Of a DNA stretch of 64,000 nt, positions 55,801 to 64,000 are shown piece by piece (position 1 is the stretch's first letter; every line of letters starts with the position of its first letter). Under the pieces are notes generated by a model. It did no database searches, had not been told where the DNA came from, and saw only the letters and a program-made list of their open reading frames with translations. Both the position numbers and the translations under genes were made by a program. The stretch comes from Diphasiastrum complanatum (lineage: Eukaryota > Streptophyta > Lycopodiopsida > Lycopodiales > Lycopodiaceae), in the NCBI GenBank assembly GCA_029204225.1, contig CM055109.1:23834422-23898421 (forward strand). The letters run 5' to 3'.

Positions 55801-58800
55801 GTGGGAACCCTAGAGCAACAGGTTGCCTCATCTACCAGGAGATTCAACTGTAGATACTATGGAAAAGTGATTTGACAATTGACGAGGATAGGCAATCGGA
55901 GGTGATGAAAATCAGAGATAGAGAAATATTGTTTCCACTGATATATTAAAGAGGGCTCGGTCCAGCCACAGCATAGTTGCCAGGAAACAGGAACAAAGGA
56001 ACGTATAGACACTTCACCACAAAAACATTTTTGCGGTGGGAGGAACCAAGGAACTGGGGAATGCCACAACGCCTTATTCTTTCAGATTGAAATTGGACAC
56101 TACCTACCAGGGTTTAGTTTCATCTTCAATTCATAGCTATATTACAAACTTATCACATACACACCAACATTTCCAAAGAGGACCCACAGTAAAAACTGAC
56201 CCCATAAAGAACAGATCCTCAAGGCACAAGAGAAAATAGGTCCTCAAGATCCAGGTGATTGCATAGCCAGGGGAACATATTTCGCTTTCCTGTGAACAGG
56301 AACTTCGTTGAGAACGAGCTCCTCTGTTCCCAGGAGGAGGGGGGCACATCCCCTGGTAACCATGAGTCCTAGGTGCAGGACATTAGCCTTGGGATAGATG
56401 CTGCTAGTATGGAGGATGCAACCATGGTGGGCACTACGACCTTATTGTTCCTCCAAAGGAAAGCTTCTGAATTAATGCATAGGAGTGTTTTTAGCACTGT
56501 TGAGCAAGGATTTGTTATTGTTAGTTCTCATTCTCTTGCTAGAGGGGTTCTGGAAGTTGAACCTCCCGGCCCACATACAAACCAATGGGACACGTAAAGA
56601 TGTATCACTTTATCTTATCACTCATGCTAGACACGACATTGCTTAATCATCAATGTGTATTTTATTCCATGGACACTATTGACTTGCAAGCTATTGATGG
56701 CTTTGGTCTATCCACAGCATATTCTCTAGTGGATCCACATTAACATTTGAGATGCTATAGAGGAGATTGGCTAAGCCCAATATGATATAGGTTGATAATA
56801 ACAACACAAGCTATTTCATTGATATGGATAAGCTACTGGAACATGGCTCTTATGACATCGCTTAGAAACAAGACTAAGGAAGATTAGCCTGCTTTCATCT
56901 CTTTTTCGAGGAGATTGGCTAAGCCCAATATGATACAGGTTGATAATAACAACACAAGCTATTTCATTGATCTGGATAAGCTAGTGGAACATGGCTCTTA
57001 TGGCATTGCTTAGAAACAAGACTAAGGAAGATTAGCCTGTTTTCATCTGTTTTTCCTTGATGAGCCACTGAATAAGAAAACATTTGAAGTTCTCTCTCAT
57101 ATATATCATGTAAAGTTTAGGCCCTTGCAGCATCCGGCTGTCAAACGCAATAGCACACGCTTCCCAGTCAATTAGGCAACAACATATGACTTATTGGCAT
57201 CAATGTCAACCAGAAATCATTTGATAAGGCCAGGAATTCAACCAGTAGCCCAGATGTGAAGGCTTTAAAGTTCTGAATGCTTCTATTCCCGGTGCTCCCC
57301 ATCTAAGTTTTATCTTATTCTTAGTGAGTTCATGCAAAGGGCTCATCATATATGCAAAATGATGGATAAACTTTCTATAATAGGAACACAAAACAAGAAG
57401 AGATCAAACTTTATGCTCAGCATCCATTCTTATCTCATATTTAGAAACTATATGGTGCAGAAATCATTTCTCATTCAGACAGAACTGATGTAGATTGAGC
57501 TGTCCTGAAGCACGTGGAAAACAATATCGGAATGTTCTCTATGTTTTGTTGATACTTGCTATGAACCAGCAAGTCACCAAAGAAAATGCATATAGTCCCT
57601 TCATAAATGTTTCATCATTCAAATAAAAAGAGGGGGACCATTAGTTAGCCCAATGGCAAAACCAGAGATACACATACGACCCGAAAGCAGCTTGAAAGGC
57701 AGTCTTATGTATATCCACAATTATTACTCAAATTTGATGTTGTTCACCAGTTAAGTCACATCAAGCTTAAGATGGTTGCTCCATTCAACCTATCCATGAT
57801 ATCTTCAACTCTTTGCAGTGATCTTGTACGACGGTCTATAGTCCAAACGCACCTGAAAACTTCCATCTTACTCGAATTTGATGATATTCACTAGTTAAGT
57901 CACATCAAGCTTAAAACGGTGGTCCATTCAATCTATCCATCATATCATCAACTCTTTGTAGTGATCTTATTTAACGCTCCATGGTCCAAATTGTTAGGAA
58001 TAGCATAACCACGTAGAAGGCAAAGCTAGTCTGATCCACCCAACCAATGCACTCTCTTATAAAATGCCCCTCCTAGGCCAGTGTGAGTTTGCATGCATAG
58101 GGTAGATGGTAGATACTGTCGACACCCACCGTTCATGCTGCATGCATGGGTTACTGATGCATGTGGGGTCCCAGCCCATCACTGAAGGACTGCATGGCCC
58201 CCTACTGTCATGCATGTGTCTGTATGGGCATTATTGGCCCTCATACCTAGTGCATGGTATGCATGCATGCCTTCTTACCCACACTGTCCTCTGCCTCCAG
58301 TGGTTAGCTGCACCTAGAAGTACTGTTGGGTGACGGGTCGGCACTGTTACGGTCTCAGCATTGTAAGCTGATGAACATTTAATATATATGAGGATCAACT
58401 TGAAATAGGTTAGATCAAGAAGAAAGTGCCACATTGTCTCAGCGATCCTTCTGTGAAAAGGTCCATAAACTGAACGCTTCAATATATCAATAAGTAATCT
58501 GCAAAACTGTGCTGCTTCCAACTGCAAAAGAAACTACAAAAAAACCAAAAGAAGACTGTAAAACTTGTAAGACCAAGGCAAGAGAAAAAACAAGCGTGGG
58601 ATGATTCAACTGACATAGACTGCTCTGTAATGTCCCTAGAAAATAATGTGGAATCTTATGTGGGATGCTATCATCCATAGTGGCATAATGGGGGCTGTTT
58701 CAACAAACGAAAAGCAAGCAAGAACTGAGTACAGTCAGACACAAAATAAGTAGTAAAAAGAAAAGTTTCAAAGTATATCAGATTAAGACAACATCCAGTA

Positions 58801-60391
58801 GTAGATGGTTCGTATGCAGTGGCCGGAGCAGGCTTCTCTAGGAGGCAGGTTTTTGTTCATTTGAAATAATATCATGCAGATGGTCAATCATTTATGATTA
58901 ACAAGCTATGAATACTCAATGTCAGGATACAGATGTGCTTGGAAGCAATGTTAGTATACAGATACACTTGGAATCAATGTGGCCACTGCGGTTGGAGATT
59001 CTCATTAACTGAAATTTTTGGAGCATTCCAGGAGCTGTTTTTTTTATATTTTTAAAAAAAACCTTCCGAACGTACAGTACGTTCCGGCTTTAAAGGGTCG
59101 GAACGGGTTTCTAAGCCTCCTACACAAGTTCATCTGCATTAGGTTTGCCCATCGTGTTTGACCTTATGGCCAACCATTACGGCCCATCGTGTTTGACCTT
59201 ACGGCCAACCATTTTCTGGTGAGGGCACAACATCACAGCAAAATAAGTCAGTATTCACGTGATTTCCAGGCTACTTTGGCTTGCCTAAAGTGAAGTTTTA
59301 TACAGCATCTACTATCAGTAGTAATATCTACTTTGACATTCACGATTTCATTTTAATCTTTTGAATGCTCTAGATCATCCAAAAGGATATGCCAGACACG
59401 GTCTTCATGTCACTACAGTGGCACATTTATTTCCGTATGTGTCGCATCCTATACATATTCCATTTTACAGACACTAAACCTCACCTCCTGCAACAGATAC
59501 ATTGAAGTCCTTAGTTTGTTCTGCCATCTTTGAAGGCGCATCCAACCATGTTGTCACTGTTGCAGGTACCGCAGGAACCAGACCTTCTTCAAGTGATGAC
59601 CAAACTTGCTCTGGAAAATCAGTCTGCATTGAATGAATTATGACCATAGGTTCAACACAGAAATACTTATAACACAAAATTAGTCATGATCCAGAACCCA
59701 AGAAAGCTTTCACATCTAGCCACTTTACAAGTGACAAAAAATAAACAAGACTTACTGCGCTAGCTGATGAGTATGTACGGTGATCTTCAAAATGTACAAA
59801 AATATGCTCCGAGATGCAAGGCAGGGAGAGATCCAGCATTTCCCCTTTTTCCTTCAAGTTCTGCATCATGAAGGCAACCCCAAAGTTTGAACTATGCTAT
59901 GCTACAACAAAGTTCGAATCCAACAAGTTGTTAGTATCTCAAAGGAAAGCATCTTATAAAGCCAAATTATAAAGCCAAAACAAGGAAATTGACCTGAACC
60001 ACTTGCAAGAACTCTTTCAAAAAGATTGTCTGATTTGCAGCTGACTGATGGCTACATGCGATCAGATTCATGAAATGTTGCACAGCAATGTCAATCCTTC
60101 CAAGAAAAGCAGATAACCTGAACACAGAACAAAATTGTGATTCACTACCATGTCTAGCTATCCGATGAAATCCAGCCCTACCTACACCCTATGACCGTGC
60201 ATGTATAAACTATAAATCAAACACACAGCTTTCATTAATATTTTTAAAATCATGAACATGAGAAAGGAAAGTGATAAACAAAAATGAACAGACCTTCCAA
60301 GATGAAAATGAACATGATCGCTGATATAATTCCATCCCTGACCTTCATAGATACTCAAAATGCTCATATAAGTACGTATTGCATGTTTCCT
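45399..60391 (-). CDS. TRAPPC8/TRS85: TRAPP complex subunit TRAPPC8/TRS85, C-terminal exons (partial gene)
   Basis: TRAPPC8/Trs85 is the subunit specific to the TRAPPIII form of the Rab1/Ypt1 exchange factor, which acts in ER-Golgi traffic and autophagy. Fourteen exons (listed separately) join with matching phases into 877 codons plus stop. The first in view, KHAIRTYMSILSIYEGQGWN then YISDHVHFHLG, is the plant TRS85 'KHAIRTYrsa.sVYkgt.W..I.DHVyFhiG' block. Later come FEDHRTYSSASA, SVAGGEEIRVDVEFSNPLQI, MPRLQVSLHELPDKVNTGEI, LLWPLWFHARSPGTIAL, ILQVLPSLCLSVQISPC and HHVCHC. The C-terminus ends LTLLQDKSL. The part in view is alpha-solenoid end followed by beta-sandwich modules. Plant homologues are about 1,270-1,290 residues, so about 400 N-terminal codons lie beyond 64000. 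All internal introns are GT-AG; one donor is unusual (52804). Family call by recognition. Confidence 0.93.
46341..46507 (-). CDS. TRAPPC8/TRS85: TRS85 exon
   Basis: VTLNKLADNISESLLSGPEF ... VDLVLVCGQQ ... LATHHVCHC; leaves two bases (AG) that make Ser with the last exon. Donor CAG|GTTAGA. Confidence 0.88.
47478..47633 (-). CDS. TRAPPC8/TRS85: TRS85 exon
   Basis: 52 codons ending TGPIYHFHQLERSLQLNTKQ then K; donor AAG|GTAATT. Confidence 0.88.
47804..48100 (-). CDS. TRAPPC8/TRS85: TRS85 exon
   Basis: 99 codons from VLPSLCLSVQISPCASQIEQ through SSESFWLRQVSCIGHEWCIT to SSFFFQLQ; donor CAG|GTAAAT. Confidence 0.93.
48101..50488. other. TRS85 intron of 2.4 kb, no element recognised
   Basis: AT-rich; no coding or repeat structure stands out. 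Confidence 0.5.
50489..50647 (-). CDS. TRAPPC8/TRS85: TRS85 exon
   Basis: 53 codons: SCSLLWPLWFHARSPGTIAL then MKYRTVRISHILQ, a well-conserved block in plants and animals; donor CAG|GTGGGT. Confidence 0.93.
50753..50932 (-). CDS. TRAPPC8/TRS85: TRS85 exon
   Basis: 60 codons with GEPGDLDSEFPHCLEDPRSV; donor AAG|GTGCAA. Confidence 0.9.
51432..51542 (-). CDS. TRAPPC8/TRS85: TRS85 exon
   Basis: 37 codons: CMPRLQVSLHELPDKVNTGE then IHRLVLELLNPTPATVK; donor AAG|GTAAGC. Confidence 0.92.
51677..51868 (-). CDS. TRAPPC8/TRS85: TRS85 exon
   Basis: 64 codons, phase 0, VSLKVTPIKECRLKLLGVKW ... GRRYFPVLTGKKRQLKG ... HQRLKFHVVG; donor GGG|GTATGT. Confidence 0.9.
52413..52803 (-). mobile_element. LINE copy H (3' fragment) at TRS85 splice donor
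   Basis: Minus strand, sense to TRS85. It begins right after the (CT)n that starts the intron (52803 down to about 52752), runs through 3' UTR sequence (ACATACTTGACATGTAC, shared with A and B), the hairpin CGCC-TTTT-GGCA, GGAAAACACACCAATAAAGC, and ends in a second (CT)n tail (52478 down to 52415). Confidence 0.88.
52805..52892 (-). CDS. TRAPPC8/TRS85: TRS85 exon with microsatellite donor
   Basis: EQKKDEIDDSFFLNRTEESF then TLKAGEKKI, ending ATT|GTCTCTCTC. It joins in phase 0 to VSLKVTPIKECRLKLLGVKW, as expected from homologues. The donor has no consensus beyond GT; the intron starts as (CT)n. Confidence 0.82.
53126..53234 (-). CDS. TRAPPC8/TRS85: TRS85 exon after the 6.25-kb intron
   Basis: EEIRVDVEFSNPLQITVEVS then AVSLFCEVEVYTGESL, a beta-sandwich segment. 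The acceptor is AATTTGCAG|AGGAG, the donor GAG|GTATAG; leaves two bases. Confidence 0.88.
54553..54597. repeat. GTTCCG inverted-repeat end with hairpin
   Basis: CTTAGAAGCCCGTTCCGACC followed by a perfect 10-bp hairpin GTTCCGACCC-TTTT-GGGTCGGAAC. The same CTTAG..(N)CCCGTTCCG appears inverted near 55190-55208 and 59090-59115, as would the ends of a MITE-like DNA element. Confidence 0.6.
55160..55212. repeat. Inverted GTTCCG-type end (inner)
   Basis: GAACGCGTTCCGTTCCGGAA then CGGGCAACTAAG; the reverse complement of its right part parallels 54555-54572. Confidence 0.5.
56760..57052. repeat. 148-bp tandem duplication
   Basis: GAGGAGATTGGCTAAGCCCA starts at 56760 and again at 56908; the two units differ at only a few positions. 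Confidence 0.95.
57206..57990 (-). pseudogene. Gypsy reverse transcriptase/RNase H remnant
   Basis: Minus-strand fragments: MDRLNGATILSL (about 57780-57820), DIHKTAFQAAFGSYVYLW (about 57660-57720), CSYYRKFIHHFAYMMSPLHE then LTKNKIKLRW (57300-57390). They follow the order of gypsy RT into the RT/RNase H link ('HKTAFrt.yG.yEf', 'YYRrFI..Fa.i..PL..LtkK...f.W'). The YxDD box region is decayed. A 125-bp segment is duplicated at its upstream end. Confidence 0.8.
57755..57965. repeat. About 125-bp tandem duplication in gypsy remnant
   Basis: AGTTAAGTCACATCAAGCTT and the following CCATTCAAC/TCTATCCAT, ATCAACTCTTTG, AGTGATCTT recur at about 57770 and 57894. Confidence 0.85.
59065..59117. repeat. Inverted GTTCCG-type end (outer)
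   Basis: CCGAACGTACAGTACGTTCC then TTTAAAGGGTCGGAACGGGT and TTCTAAGCC, the reverse of 54553-54577 over about 24 positions with few mismatches. Confidence 0.55.
59147..59214. repeat. 35-bp tandem duplication
   Basis: GCCCATCGTGTTTGACCTTA occurs at 59147 and 59182 with one base difference in the unit. Confidence 0.95.
59485..59623 (-). CDS. TRAPPC8/TRS85: TRS85 exon before the 6.25-kb intron
   Basis: TDFPEQVWSSLEEGLVPAVP ... FNVSVAGG, matching the plant 'n(V/I)cVAGE' motif. Leaves one base; donor G|GTGAGG. Confidence 0.9.
59756..59860 (-). CDS. TRAPPC8/TRS85: TRS85 exon
   Basis: 35 codons with LPCISEHIFVHFEDHRTYSS; ends GCA|GTAAGT in phase 0. Confidence 0.9.
59994..60117 (-). CDS. TRAPPC8/TRS85: TRS85 exon
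   Basis: LSAFLGRIDIAVQHFMNLIA then CSHQSAANQTIFLKEFLQVV. Solenoid helices; ends CAG|GTCAAT in phase 0. Confidence 0.9.
60294..60391 (-). CDS. TRAPPC8/TRS85: TRS85 exon (first in window)
   Basis: Acceptor GATTGCAG, donor GGAAG|GTCTG. Encodes RKHAIRTYMSILSIYEGQGW then NYISDHVHFHLG; leaves two bases over. The next exon upstream is not found before LINE E at about 60780. Confidence 0.9.
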
Positions 60392-60779
60392 CTGCAATCA
60401 CCAGAGAAGGAAATAAAGTTCAAAACAGTAGTCATGCCTCAGTGCATAGAATGTCAACTGAAGTTCTTAAAGATAGGATAAAAACATCTCAAAGTACATA
60501 GATATCAATAAAGAGGTACAAGAAAATAGAACGTTATATAGAATTGGCCAAGTTAGGAAAGAGAATGATGTCAAGTTCTCACATTCTCCACCAGTTTCTC
60601 TGGTTGGAAAATATTTCCTTTTCATGGTAGCGAGTTCAGAAAATGAAGGAGATTGAAGTTGTGAAAGAGAATGACGTCAAATTATACAAAACATGCCCCA
60701 CTAAATTCCTTGGTTGCAAGAAATTTCTTCTTCATGGTAGCTTAGTTTGGAAAGTGGAGAAAAGAGTGGCATGTCTAAC
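60392..60779. other. TRS85 intron sequence left of LINE E
   Basis: An imperfect internal repeat (GGAAAGAGAATGATGTCAAG / GTGAAAGAGAATGACGTCAA with CTTTTCATGGTAGC / CTTCTTCATGGTAGC) lies at 60555-60740. No exon of the missing N-terminal part is recognised. Confidence 0.5.
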
Positions 60780-61875
60780 TAGAGTATTTCCCCTCTAAAC
60801 CTCATCATCGCAGACCCACATCATCTCGCCCCATACGACCTCCTTGGTTTGATGCCGAGCGTCACTCCTTATATCTCATTGTTGTCCATGCATGTTCACA
60901 TGAACCACAACTTCTTCATACAGCCCGTCGATCTATTCACCACACACTCTGCCATAAAAAACATGTATACGAAACACGAAAAAAGAAAAGTCTTGTTAAT
61001 TCTCCTTTAAATTCGTCCACATGTACTTTTTGGAATGAGTTTATCCCCCATGCTACACCTCTCCTCAAGGATTTACAATCCTGGACTACATATTGCACTA
61101 CATTATACACCATAGCTACTGACACACCAATCTCCATCTCCCCCGGCGAGTTCACCTTCTTCACCTCTGAAATGGTCCTAGCGACCATCAAGAGAATGAA
61201 GATTCACCGTACCCAACCCATGTATCCTAGTAAGTACCACACCAACATGATCGAACACATTATTGCGAAGCTATATGGTACCATTCTTCAGTCAGCAGTG
61301 AGTTTGGAAACTGAGACCAGGAGACTTCATTCATTGGGCTAGGCTGGTTTCTGATCTCACTATTCAACTACCAATCATGTGTTCACTCTTCGGGCTATCA
61401 TTAAGAAAGCCAGACATAGAAAGAGTGCGTATACTGTTGTTTTGTTGACTTTAGGGAAGCCTTTGACTCTATTCCGCGGTCCCTTCTCATCCAGCGGCTA
61501 CGTGACCTTGGCTTCTCCACTGACACAGTTCTAGTAGTGATGGCATATTGAAAGAGTTCTTGGCTGTTTCGGAGTGACATCGACATTTCAGAGCAGATAT
61601 GGAGTACCATTGGGGTGAAGCAAGGTTGCTTCCTCTCACCCACCCTATTTGGATTATATATTGATGAGCTGGAGAGAGTCATTCAATAGTGTGGTGGTAC
61701 AAGTTGCAGACTTGGTGATATTTTGATTGCTCCTTCATGTTGATGATGTGGTTCTTGTCTCCACTACTAGAGACGGTCTACAAAGACAGTTAGACAGTCT
61801 TCATACCTTTTGTACTAGATGGGGATTGGGGGTTAACATCACGAAGACCAATATTATGGTCTTCAATACATCCAT

Positions 61876-61960
<85 letters not shown>

Positions 61961-62350
61961 CAGGATCACCAGACATCATACACCAAAACGTGCTACTGCT
62001 ACACATGCTCATGCTCACAGACGACGCCAGCAAGCTCCAGCACTTTCTCATGTTGTGGCTCGCAATACATCTTTTTACAGTATCAACACAGCAGCAACAG
62101 CACATGCTTCACAGTCTTGACATCTTAACATAGATACATATGATTAGTATGCACACACACACACACTCCCGTATACGTGTCTATTTTAGTTTGTACTAGA
62201 TGTTTTCTTTACTACATTTTGGAGACGTTTTATACGCTCCCATGGTTACCACACACTTGACATGTCCTTTTTAGTCTTATAGCCTTTTGGCATGGAAAAG
62301 ACATCAATAAAGCTTTCTTTCTTTCTTTCTTTCTTTCTCTCTCTCTCTCT
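60780..62350 (+). mobile_element. LINE copy E (5'-truncated, with internal CT replacement)
   Basis: Homologous to copy A from about 1890 on; antisense to TRS85. RT coding (FRSDIDISEQIWSTIGVKQG near 61570-61630, then a HVDDVVLV box at 61735-61760 where A has YADDVVLV) is full of frameshifts. At about 61877 the coding stops and about 40 CT units follow, then 3' UTR, hairpin AGCC-TTTT-GGCA (62281-62291), GGAAAAGACATCAATAAAGC, and a (TTTC)n(CT)n tail. It has a second deletion near 61200. Confidence 0.9.
61877..61958. repeat. (CT)n tract inside LINE E
   Basis: About 41 CT units where 1.3 kb of LINE (RT end, zinc finger) should be. The 400 bp of LINE 3' UTR resumes immediately after. Confidence 0.95.
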
Positions 62351-62352
62351 CA

Positions 62353-63100
62353 TTTAGGGCACTGATTGGGCAACTGGTTGCGCATTGAATTAAGGTGCTG
62401 ATTAGGGCGCTGACTGGGCAGATGACTGCGTGCTGACTGGGCACGAATTTAGGGCATTAGACGTTGATATGGCACGGTTTTAGGGCTGACAGGACATGGA
62501 TCTAGGGCTAACAGGGCGCTGAGCTGACAGGCTGACAGGGCTGCTAGCTGGCAGCTGGTGCTCAATATGGCTCCTCCTCGAGGGTCAGGCCCTCCTCGCG
62601 CCACATGAACTCGCTCCCCTGCAACTGGCACCTCATCTCCCCCCCCTCCCTGTTGGCTCACCTCCTACTACAGTTCCCCCCTCGCCGCTTGCTACAATAC
62701 CCTCTCCCTCGCTGCTCATTGACTCCACCACTTTGCAAACCGATGATGTGGCAACGTTGCCTGTTGATGTAGCACCACCCGCTGCCTCTTCTTCTCCACT
62801 CATAATCTCCTCCTCTTGCTCTCTATCTTCCACTCTTCCTTCTCTTTCATCTTCTTCTTCTTCCACCTCTTCCTCGTCTTCATCGATCCCCAATCCTATC
62901 AATCTGGCCATTCCTACCGGTCTCCTTCGTATTCCTATTTCCCAAGACTCCACAGCTCCCCCACCTACAACACTCATCCCATACACCCCCTCCAAATCAA
63001 TCGAACTATTTTCCTCTTGGGAAGCTGACCAAATGAGAGCAGATTTCCAGCTTTTGGAGCAAGAACTTTCACAGTTGAAAGGAGTAGTGGTCTCCTTACC
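62353..63100 (+). mobile_element. LINE copy F, 5' UTR and ORF1 start
   Basis: Starts right after E's CT tail. Its 5' region has repeats of 'ctgactgggc'/'agggcgctga'; then an ORF1 start at 62569 (MAPPRGSGPPRAT, soon stopped) and an open frame 62733-63173 rich in Ser/Pro leading to WEADQMRADFQLLEQELSQL, the first helix of a coiled coil. It is broken off at about 63100 by copy G. Confidence 0.75.
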
Positions 63101-64000
63101 AAAGAAAGAAGAAAGAAAGAAAGCTTTATTAACGTCTTTTCCATGCCAAAAGGCATATAAGATGAGCAAGTAAATCAGATAAAGTGGAACCAAGACGGAA
63201 CAATGTCGTCAAACAACATAACTAAACCAAAACTAACTAAGAAGAGGATAATGTCCAGGGTTATATGGTACGTAGACCATTTACAGAATCAACTGGCATC
63301 TCTTCAGTGCTCTAACTCTCTCACAAAACTCTGAACAGTCTCAGATATCTCATTAATAGTAGCAGGTTTAATATCTACAAAACGGATGATACCATCCTGT
63401 TCTTGAACCTGAATGAAAGTAAGGTCTTCATCCAAGTATATCGTGGTGCCCCGCAGTGTAGATCTCTTATCTAGCGCTTCATGACGACCAGTGGCAGATG
63501 CAAAGCGTATAACAAGAGTACTTGGATCTTTCTTAGGTCGCCATGCAGTATCCATATCTTTGTGGTGGTGTTGAAGACTCTCTTCAAGAAACTTTTTAGC
63601 TTCACCAACAGCATCATGGGAGTTCGTAATACCTCTGATTCGGACATTAAGAGCCCTTTGCTCTCGCAAATGGCTCTCGGTGAACGTAGCTGAGATAAAA
63701 GAAGGTGGAGGTGGTAGAACAGCAGTATTAGGACCTTTAAGCACATCTGCCCAGGATCGGACAGCGGTATGATGTTGTTCCACTTGACTTTCAAGCTGTT
63801 GGATCTTAGCTGAAGTAGTCGAATGAGAGGAAGCTTCAATTTTGACAGCTGCAACTTCTTTCTTGAGATCATCGATAGACGAATCTAGTTTTTGAAGATG
63901 AGATTGAACAGCTTGGATCATAGCTTCAAGAGAAAGAAGGTTTTTCCGATGGTCGTTGAGATATTCATAGGAACGTAACTGATCTGCACGAATGACGGAG
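63101..64000 (-). mobile_element. LINE copy G, ORF1-only ('half LINE')
   Basis: Minus strand. ORF1 runs from the window edge to 63304, then about 190 bp of 3' UTR, the hairpin TGCC-TTTT-GGCA (63145-63154 region), GGAAAAGACGTTAATAAAGC and a (TTTC)n tail (63121 down to 63101). There is no room for endonuclease or RT. The tail lies in copy F's ORF1, so G inserted into F. Confidence 0.85.
63304..64000 (-). CDS. LINE G ORF1 protein (partial, open)
   Basis: The frame is open to the right edge (at least 232 codons). ORF1 proteins bind the element's RNA and act as chaperones. In order: SVIRADQLRSYEYLN at the edge; a heptad-rich coiled coil about codons 27-80 (IQAVQSHLQKLDSSIDDLKK, IQQLESQVEQ); a linker SWADVLKGPN; then an RRM-like region starting LNVRIRGITNSHDAVGEAKK with RNP-style TLVIRFASATGRHEAL and LRGTTIYLDEDLT. 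It ends SETVQSFVRELEH. Coiled coil then RRM then a short C-terminal domain is the type organisation of many L1-like ORF1 proteins. No stop or frameshift is visible, in contrast to every other LINE piece here. Confidence 0.8.
   Translation of the reverse strand, partial: SVIRADQLRSYEYLNDHRKNLLSLEAMIQAVQSHLQKLDSSIDDLKKEVAAVKIEASSHSTTSAKIQQLESQVEQHHTAVRSWADVLKGPNTAVLPPPPSFISATFTESHLREQRALNVRIRGITNSHDAVGEAKKFLEESLQHHHKDMDTAWRPKKDPSTLVIRFASATGRHEALDKRSTLRGTTIYLDEDLTFIQVQEQDGIIRFVDIKPATINEISETVQSFVRELEH

Larger units (their letters stand above)
53235..59484. other. 6.25-kb TRS85 intron packed with repeats
   Basis: Holds inverted GTTCCG-type repeats at 54555, 55200 and 59100, a 148-bp tandem duplication, gypsy RT debris, a 35-bp duplication, and stretches (55215-56740, 58000-59040) with nothing recognised. 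Confidence 0.7.

Noticed and set aside
58231-58527. Minus-strand frame reading LEAAQFCRLLIDILKRS as a possible TRS85 exon
   Set aside because: It does not match TRS85 at this point; the exons at 59485 and 53126 already join in phase with the expected protein.

Overview
The window is nuclear DNA of a land plant with a large, repeat-rich genome. Plant-type protein families, chromodomain Ty3/gypsy, Ty1/copia and CACTA elements, spliced genes with multi-kilobase introns full of transposons, and very long (CT)n tracts all point that way. Nothing fixes the species; a non-flowering plant such as a fern, lycophyte or bryophyte is my guess, not a demonstrated result.

Three host genes can be supported. 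(1) A minus-strand gene for a THUMPD1/TAN1-type tRNA acetylation adaptor: exons 1-4 run from 12819 down to 223 and the rest lies off the left edge. Its 230-bp first intron is ordinary, but introns 2 and 3 are 5.8 and 6.0 kb and hold a gypsy chromovirus and a head-to-tail LINE cluster. (2) A plus-strand, apparently intronless F-box protein gene at 28150-29490. (3) A minus-strand gene for the TRAPP subunit TRAPPC8/TRS85: fourteen consecutive exons (60391 down to 45399, 877 codons plus stop) give the C-terminal two thirds or so of the protein; the N-terminal exons lie off the right edge. One intron of 6.25 kb (53235-59484) is full of transposon debris.

The space between is mostly decayed mobile DNA: LINEs at 0.9-6.0, 52.4-52.8 and 60.8-64 kb; gypsy pieces at 7.2-9.0, 22.5-23.3, 33.8-34.1 and 57.2-58.0 kb; copia pieces at 14.2-16.0, 16.7-20.5 and 31.5-32.1 kb; a CACTA transposase at 24.5-27.2 kb; a possible non-autonomous gag-only LTR element at 38.8-41.65 kb. 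There are also several tandem duplications with periods of 35 to 447 bp.

The most interesting signal is the LINE family. All copies with a visible 3' end share a short 3' hairpin (TGCC-TTTT-GGCA), then GGAAAAGACATTAATAAAGC, then a (TTTC)n/(CT)n tail instead of poly(A). Most copies also begin immediately after a CT-rich tract, often the tail of the previous copy. That is what a LINE that recognises its own 3' hairpin and inserts into CT microsatellites would leave. One copy sits directly against a TRS85 splice donor, so that the intron begins GT(CT)n. A further copy at the right edge carries an intact ORF1 running straight into the 3' tail with no ORF2, an ORF1-only 'half LINE'.
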